A stretch of DNA of 9,365 nucleotides, from NCBI GenBank assembly GCA_041591635.1, contig JBFHRO010000129.1:1-9365 (forward strand), given 5' to 3'. The translations under genes were made by a program, and so were the position numbers. A model generated the notes under the pieces. That model saw nothing but the letters and a program-made list of their open reading frames with translations. It made no database searches and had not been told where the DNA came from. The stretch comes from JACKOD01 sp041591635. Its GTDB lineage: Bacteria > Pseudomonadota > Gammaproteobacteria > Pseudomonadales > Oleiphilaceae. This document shows positions 6,599 through 9,365 of this stretch, piece by piece; position 1 is the stretch's first letter; each line of letters opens with the position of its first letter.

Positions 6599-7617
6599 AA
6601 GTGTCCGTCGTCATGCCCGTGTATAACGTGGAAAAATTTGTCGCCCAGGCGATCCGCTCTGTGCTGGCGCAAAGTCATCAGGATTTCGAGCTGATCATTG
6701 TGGATGACTGCTCTCCCGATGGCAGCATGGATATCTGTCGTCGCTTCCTGGATCCGCGCATTCGCCTGCTTTCCCACCGCCGCAACCGGGGGCTTGCCGG
6801 GGCGCGTAATACCGGCGTGCGCCATGCGCGCGGTGACCTGGTGGCATTTCTCGATTCCGACGACCTTTGGCATCCCGACAAGTTGCGCCAGCATGTCGAT
6901 CACCTGCGAGACAACCCCCAGGTCGGACTCTCGTTCAGCCGGTCTGAATTCATTAATGAAGCCGGTGTCAGCCTGGGCTGCTATCAAATGCCCAGGCTCA
7001 AGGACATCAGCCCGGCCTGCCTGTTGGCCCGCAATCCCGTCGGCAACGGTTCGGCACCCGTGCTGCGGCGTGAAGTGCTTGATGCCATTGCTTTTGCCGC
7101 CGATTTCGAAGGTGAGCCGGAAATCCGTTATTTCGATAGCTCACTGCGCCAGTCAGAAGATATCGAGTGCTGGCTGAGAATCGCGCTCACCACACAGTGG
7201 CAGATCGAAGGCATTCCGGCGCCACTGACCTGCTACCGGCTCAACAGTGGCGGGCTGTCGGCCAGTATTTTCAAGCAGTTGCAGTCGTGGGAACGAATGC
7301 TGGAAAACACCCGCCGGTACGCTCCCGGGTTCATTGCCGCTCACGCCAGGCTTGCCAGAGCCTACCAGTTGCGCTACCTGGCCCGACAAGCGATCCGGCT
7401 GCACGATGGCGTCACCGCGATCCGGCTCAGTCGCGCCGCATTGGCCTGTGACTGGCGCATTATGCAACATGAACCGGTTCGCTCGCTGCTGACACTCCTG
7501 GCCTCGGCGCTATTGCGTCTTTCGCCGCACCTTTATCAACGCATTGAACACAAGGCGACCGGTTGCATTGGTCGCTTGCAAAAGCGGCGTATTACCGCCG
7601 ATCAGGCCACTGCCTGA
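6595..7617 (+). CDS. Glycosyltransferase family 2 (GT-A fold)
   Basis: 340-residue inverting-type glycosyltransferase. It opens with the classic MKVSVVMPVYNVEKFVAQAI, has VDD (D37-D38) for nucleotide binding, the DxD-like metal-binding motif DSDD (D87-D90) in AFLDSDDLW, and a QSEDIECWLR segment (E188-D189 and W193) matching the catalytic-base ED-x-x-W region. The C-terminal 90 or so residues are helical and basic with a hydrophobic patch (SLLTLLASALLRLSPHLY), perhaps membrane-associated. It probably adds one sugar to the lipid-linked repeat unit, donor unknown. The start is supported by GAGGT at 6581-6585, and its ATG overlaps the stop of the GT4 gene as ATGA, so the pair is translationally coupled. 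It is the last gene of the first unit. Confidence 0.92.
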   Translation: MKVSVVMPVYNVEKFVAQAIRSVLAQSHQDFELIIVDDCSPDGSMDICRRFLDPRIRLLSHRRNRGLAGARNTGVRHARGDLVAFLDSDDLWHPDKLRQHVDHLRDNPQVGLSFSRSEFINEAGVSLGCYQMPRLKDISPACLLARNPVGNGSAPVLRREVLDAIAFAADFEGEPEIRYFDSSLRQSEDIECWLRIALTTQWQIEGIPAPLTCYRLNSGGLSASIFKQLQSWERMLENTRRYAPGFIAAHARLARAYQLRYLARQAIRLHDGVTAIRLSRAALACDWRIMQHEPVRSLLTLLASALLRLSPHLYQRIEHKATGCIGRLQKRRITADQATA

Positions 7618-7648
7618 AATCGTCCATGCCATTGCAGTCAAGATCACA

Positions 7649-7681
7649 CCAATCTGCATTGCAAATTGCAAAGCAGATTGG
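7649..7681. promoter_or_regulatory. Inverted repeat with TTGCAAAT core, candidate activator site
   Basis: CCAATCTGC (7649-7657) and GCAGATTGG (7673-7681) are perfect complements around a 15-base centre that contains TTGCAAAT (7659-7666) and a second TTGCAAA (7666-7672). The centre is about 135 bp upstream of the -24 GG of the next promoter. As RNA it could form a hairpin after the GT2 stop codon, but no T-run follows, so an intrinsic terminator is unlikely. The shared TTGCAAAT with the region at 824-851 favours a protein-binding role, which is inference. Confidence 0.4.
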
Positions 7682-7750
7682 GTGTAGCGCAAAACGCGGC
7701 GACTCCCCGGTCGAAAAGGCTTCAAAAACCCTTCAAGAATCGCACACAAC

Positions 7751-7770
7751 ACAGATAACCATCTGTTTTT
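7751..7770 (+). terminator. Weak hairpin plus T-run, possible intrinsic terminator of unit 1
   Basis: ACAGAT (7751-7756), loop AACC, ATCTGT (7761-7766) and then a run of T to 7770. The stem is perfect but only 6 bp and AT-rich, so termination would be weak. Its place, 134 bp after the GT2 stop and before the second promoter, fits separation of two transcription units. It could also be a protein-binding dyad in the control region. Confidence 0.35.
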
Positions 7771-7783
7771 AATCACCTTATTA
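7771..7783 (+). promoter_or_regulatory. IHF-like binding site (one mismatch)
   Basis: AATCACCTTATTA matches WATCAANNNNTTR except C for A at position 6. Its right end is 17 bp before the -24 GG. The corresponding site at the first promoter deviates at the same position and lies 27 bp away, a difference of about one helical turn. The arrangement fits IHF-assisted looping at a sigma-54 promoter, unproven. Confidence 0.4.
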
Positions 7784-7798
7784 TTAACACTCACAAAC

Positions 7799-7814
7799 TG
7801 GCACGCTATTTGTT
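7799..7814 (+). promoter_or_regulatory. Sigma-54 (-24/-12) promoter of the fusion glycosyltransferase gene
   Basis: TGGCACG-CTAT-TTGTT matches TGGCACG-N4-TTGCA with T for C in the -12 element and T for A/T following. The GG at 7800-7801 and G at 7812 keep the exact 10-bp spacing. Transcription is predicted to start near 7825, leaving a leader of about 39 bases to ATG 7864. It shares CTGGCACGC with the first promoter, pointing to co-regulation of the two units by the same RpoN-dependent activator. Confidence 0.8.
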
Positions 7815-7863
7815 TATAACCCTGTATCACACCACGAATTCACTGTTACGCAGGAACCCGCTT

Positions 7864-9365
7864 ATGAAAACCGCTATCTCTGGCCATAACACTGCCCTCC
7901 TGCCCTCGTTGCCCGTGCCAGCCACGCCCTCCCATACCAGCGAGCTGCTGGGCGTGCGATTTGCCAACATTGGCTTGAATGAAGCCCTGGCAGTCATCGG
8001 CGAGCAGGTCAGCGTACCGGCATCGAAATCGCTGTTTTTCGTCAATACCCACTGCCTGAATCTGGCCTTCGATGATGCCCGCTATCGCAATGCGCTGCGC
8101 CACGCTGCCCTGGTGCTACCCGATGGCAGCGGCGTCAAACTGGGGTGTCAGCTCAATGCAGACCCCTTGCAGGAGAACCTCAACGGTACCGATCTGTTTC
8201 CTCATTTGTGCCAGCAGTTCGCCGCCACCGGAAAATCGGTCTATTTTCTCGGAGGCCGCCAAGGTGTGGCCGCCCGAGTGGCGCAGTGGGCGCAAACCCG
8301 GTACCCGGGGCTGTCGGTCGCAGGCTGCCATCACGGCTATTTCACGGCCGACGAAGAATCCCGGGTGATCGCAGACATCCGGGCCAGCGGGGCTGATGTG
8401 CTTTTTGTCGCCATGGGAGTTCCCCGACAGGAACTGTGGCTGAGCGCCAACCAGCACCGGCTTGGCACACGCCTGAATCTGGCCGTGGGAGGCTTGTTTG
8501 ATTTTTATTCGGGCGCGATTCCCCGCGCCCCCTTGTGGCTGCGTCGGCTCGGCATGGAGTGGATGGCCCGCCTGTATCACGAGCCATCACGTATGTGGCA
8601 GCGCTACCTCGTTGGCAATCCGCTGTATCTGTTTCGCCTGCTGCGCGAGAAAAACCAGCGCCAGGGCCGAAGCCGCCCCCCCGCACGCCGGTTTGCCCGC
8701 ACCCATCTCTGGCATGCCCGGCTCAAGGCCGCGGCCACGCGCCTGGCCTACCGTTTCTCCCTTTGGTCGCAGGCCAGAAGCAAGCGCCTGACCGACATAC
8801 TGCTGTCGCTCTACGGGCTGCTGATGCTGACGCCGGTTTTTCTGCTGGTCGCGCTGGCCATCAAGCTCGACTCCAAAGGCCCGGTATTTTATACCCAGCA
8901 ACGTGCCGGCCTGCGTGCACGCCCTTTCAAAATGTGGAAGTTCCGTTCCATGCATGTGGATGCTGACGCCAGACGCAAGGCACTCGAAGCCCTGAACGAG
9001 ATGTCCGATGGCGTTACCTTCAAGGTTAAAAATGATCCGCGCATTACGCGCACAGGTCGATTCATTCGTCGCTACTCGATCGACGAGCTGCCGCAACTGA
9101 TCAATGTGCTGATCGGCGACATGTCGGTGGTGGGCCCAAGGCCGGCGCTGTTCGACGAACTGACACGCTATGAGCTGCAGCAACGCGAACGGCTCGATAC
9201 CGTGCCGGGCCTGACCTCGCCCTGGGTGATTGCCGGGCGTTCGGGAATCAGTTTCGCCGAACAGGCCAGGCTGGATATCGAGTACCTGCGCCAGCGCAGT
9301 TTCTGGAGTGATCTGAAACTGATTCTGCAAACCATTCCCATCGTTCTCACGGGCAGAGGCGCCTG
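7864..9365 (+). CDS. Fusion of WecG/TagA/CpsF glycosyltransferase (GT26) and WcaJ/PglC-like initiating sugar transferase; 3' end cut
   Basis: The frame is open from ATG 7864 to the right edge (500 full codons, then TG, so the stop may be the next base). AGGAA at 7852-7856 supports the start. Residues about 28-260 form the GT26 domain: VNTHCLN (60-66), PDGSG (86-90, with the Asp equivalent to the TagA catalytic base), GTDLFP (108-113), VAMGVPRQE (182-190), GGLFDFYSG (209-217), and the basic C-terminal appendage used for membrane docking. A basic, Pro-containing linker follows to about 305. Residues about 306-500 form a bacterial sugar transferase: KRLTDI, one hydrophobic re-entrant-type helix (about 312-334), GPVFYTQQRAG (339-349), KFRSM (359-363), the catalytic DE dyad in IDELPQL (D407, E408), and SVVGPRP (421-427). 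It would transfer a sugar-1-phosphate to undecaprenyl phosphate and possibly add the second sugar. It lacks the N-terminal multi-helix domain of full-length WcaJ, as PglC does. Confidence 0.93.
   Translation, partial: MKTAISGHNTALLPSLPVPATPSHTSELLGVRFANIGLNEALAVIGEQVSVPASKSLFFVNTHCLNLAFDDARYRNALRHAALVLPDGSGVKLGCQLNADPLQENLNGTDLFPHLCQQFAATGKSVYFLGGRQGVAARVAQWAQTRYPGLSVAGCHHGYFTADEESRVIADIRASGADVLFVAMGVPRQELWLSANQHRLGTRLNLAVGGLFDFYSGAIPRAPLWLRRLGMEWMARLYHEPSRMWQRYLVGNPLYLFRLLREKNQRQGRSRPPARRFARTHLWHARLKAAATRLAYRFSLWSQARSKRLTDILLSLYGLLMLTPVFLLVALAIKLDSKGPVFYTQQRAGLRARPFKMWKFRSMHVDADARRKALEALNEMSDGVTFKVKNDPRITRTGRFIRRYSIDELPQLINVLIGDMSVVGPRPALFDELTRYELQQRERLDTVPGLTSPWVIAGRSGISFAEQARLDIEYLRQRSFWSDLKLILQTIPIVLTGRGA

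Noticed and set aside
7649..7681. Rho-independent terminator after the GT2 gene
   Set aside because: The 9-bp stem is good, but the loop is 15 bases and is followed by GGTGTAGCGC rather than a T-run.
8587..9330. 247-codon minus-strand ORF near the right edge
   Set aside because: It is antisense to the sugar transferase domain, whose catalytic motifs are continuous through this stretch.
1..9365. PEP-CTERM/exosortase polysaccharide locus
   Set aside because: The sigma-54 promoters and EPS genes fit, but no exosortase, PEP-CTERM tail, PrsK/PrsR or XrtA-linked gene is present in the window.

Overview
The window comes from a GC-rich (roughly 60% by eye) Gram-negative bacterium, most likely a proteobacterium. 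The evidence is a lipoprotein signal with a lipobox on an outer-membrane polysaccharide exporter, a Wzy/Wzz-type polysaccharide system, and two sigma-54 (-24/-12) promoter sequences. I cannot name the genus from sequence alone.

Left edge (1-500): the 3' end of an AlbA_2/RecG-C-like putative transcriptional regulator. It carries a perfect 4 x 12-bp tandem repeat encoding (TTQV)4 between its two domains. From 501 to about 820 is a gene graveyard. A plus-strand fragment resembles the C-terminus of an AbiEii-type nucleotidyltransferase toxin (tentative), and a minus-strand fragment resembles the Recombinase domain of a large serine recombinase. Neither is an intact gene, so this looks like the worn edge of a mobile or defence island.

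From about 824 onward is an exopolysaccharide biosynthesis locus, all on the plus strand, in two transcription units. Unit 1 (989-7617) follows a sigma-54-type promoter at 929-944. It runs: STAS-domain anti-sigma-antagonist-like protein, Wza-like outer-membrane lipoprotein exporter, Wzz/GNVR-type chain-length protein without a tyrosine-kinase domain, O-antigen ligase/polymerase-like membrane protein, GT4 glycosyltransferase, GT2 glycosyltransferase. Genes are separated by a few bases or overlap, consistent with one operon. Unit 2 begins after a 246-bp intergenic region with a second sigma-54-type promoter (7799-7814). It encodes a fusion of a WecG/TagA/CpsF glycosyltransferase (GT26) with a WcaJ/PglC-like initiating sugar-phosphate transferase, and it runs off the right edge. 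This ORF has no stop inside the window and is the largest coding region here.

Proposed working order: the fusion protein loads the first sugar phosphate, and perhaps the second sugar, onto undecaprenyl phosphate. GT2 and GT4 extend the repeat unit. The Wzy-like protein polymerises it, the Wzz-like protein sets chain length and bridges to the exporter, and the Wza-like lipoprotein exports the polymer. No flippase (Wzx) is visible, so it probably lies downstream. A STAS protein at the head of a sigma-54-controlled polysaccharide locus strongly recalls the syp locus of Vibrio fischeri (SypA plus the sigma-54 activator SypG). The two control regions share a layout of upstream inverted repeat with TTGCAAAT, IHF-like site, then -24/-12 promoter. 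This is the most interesting feature of the window.
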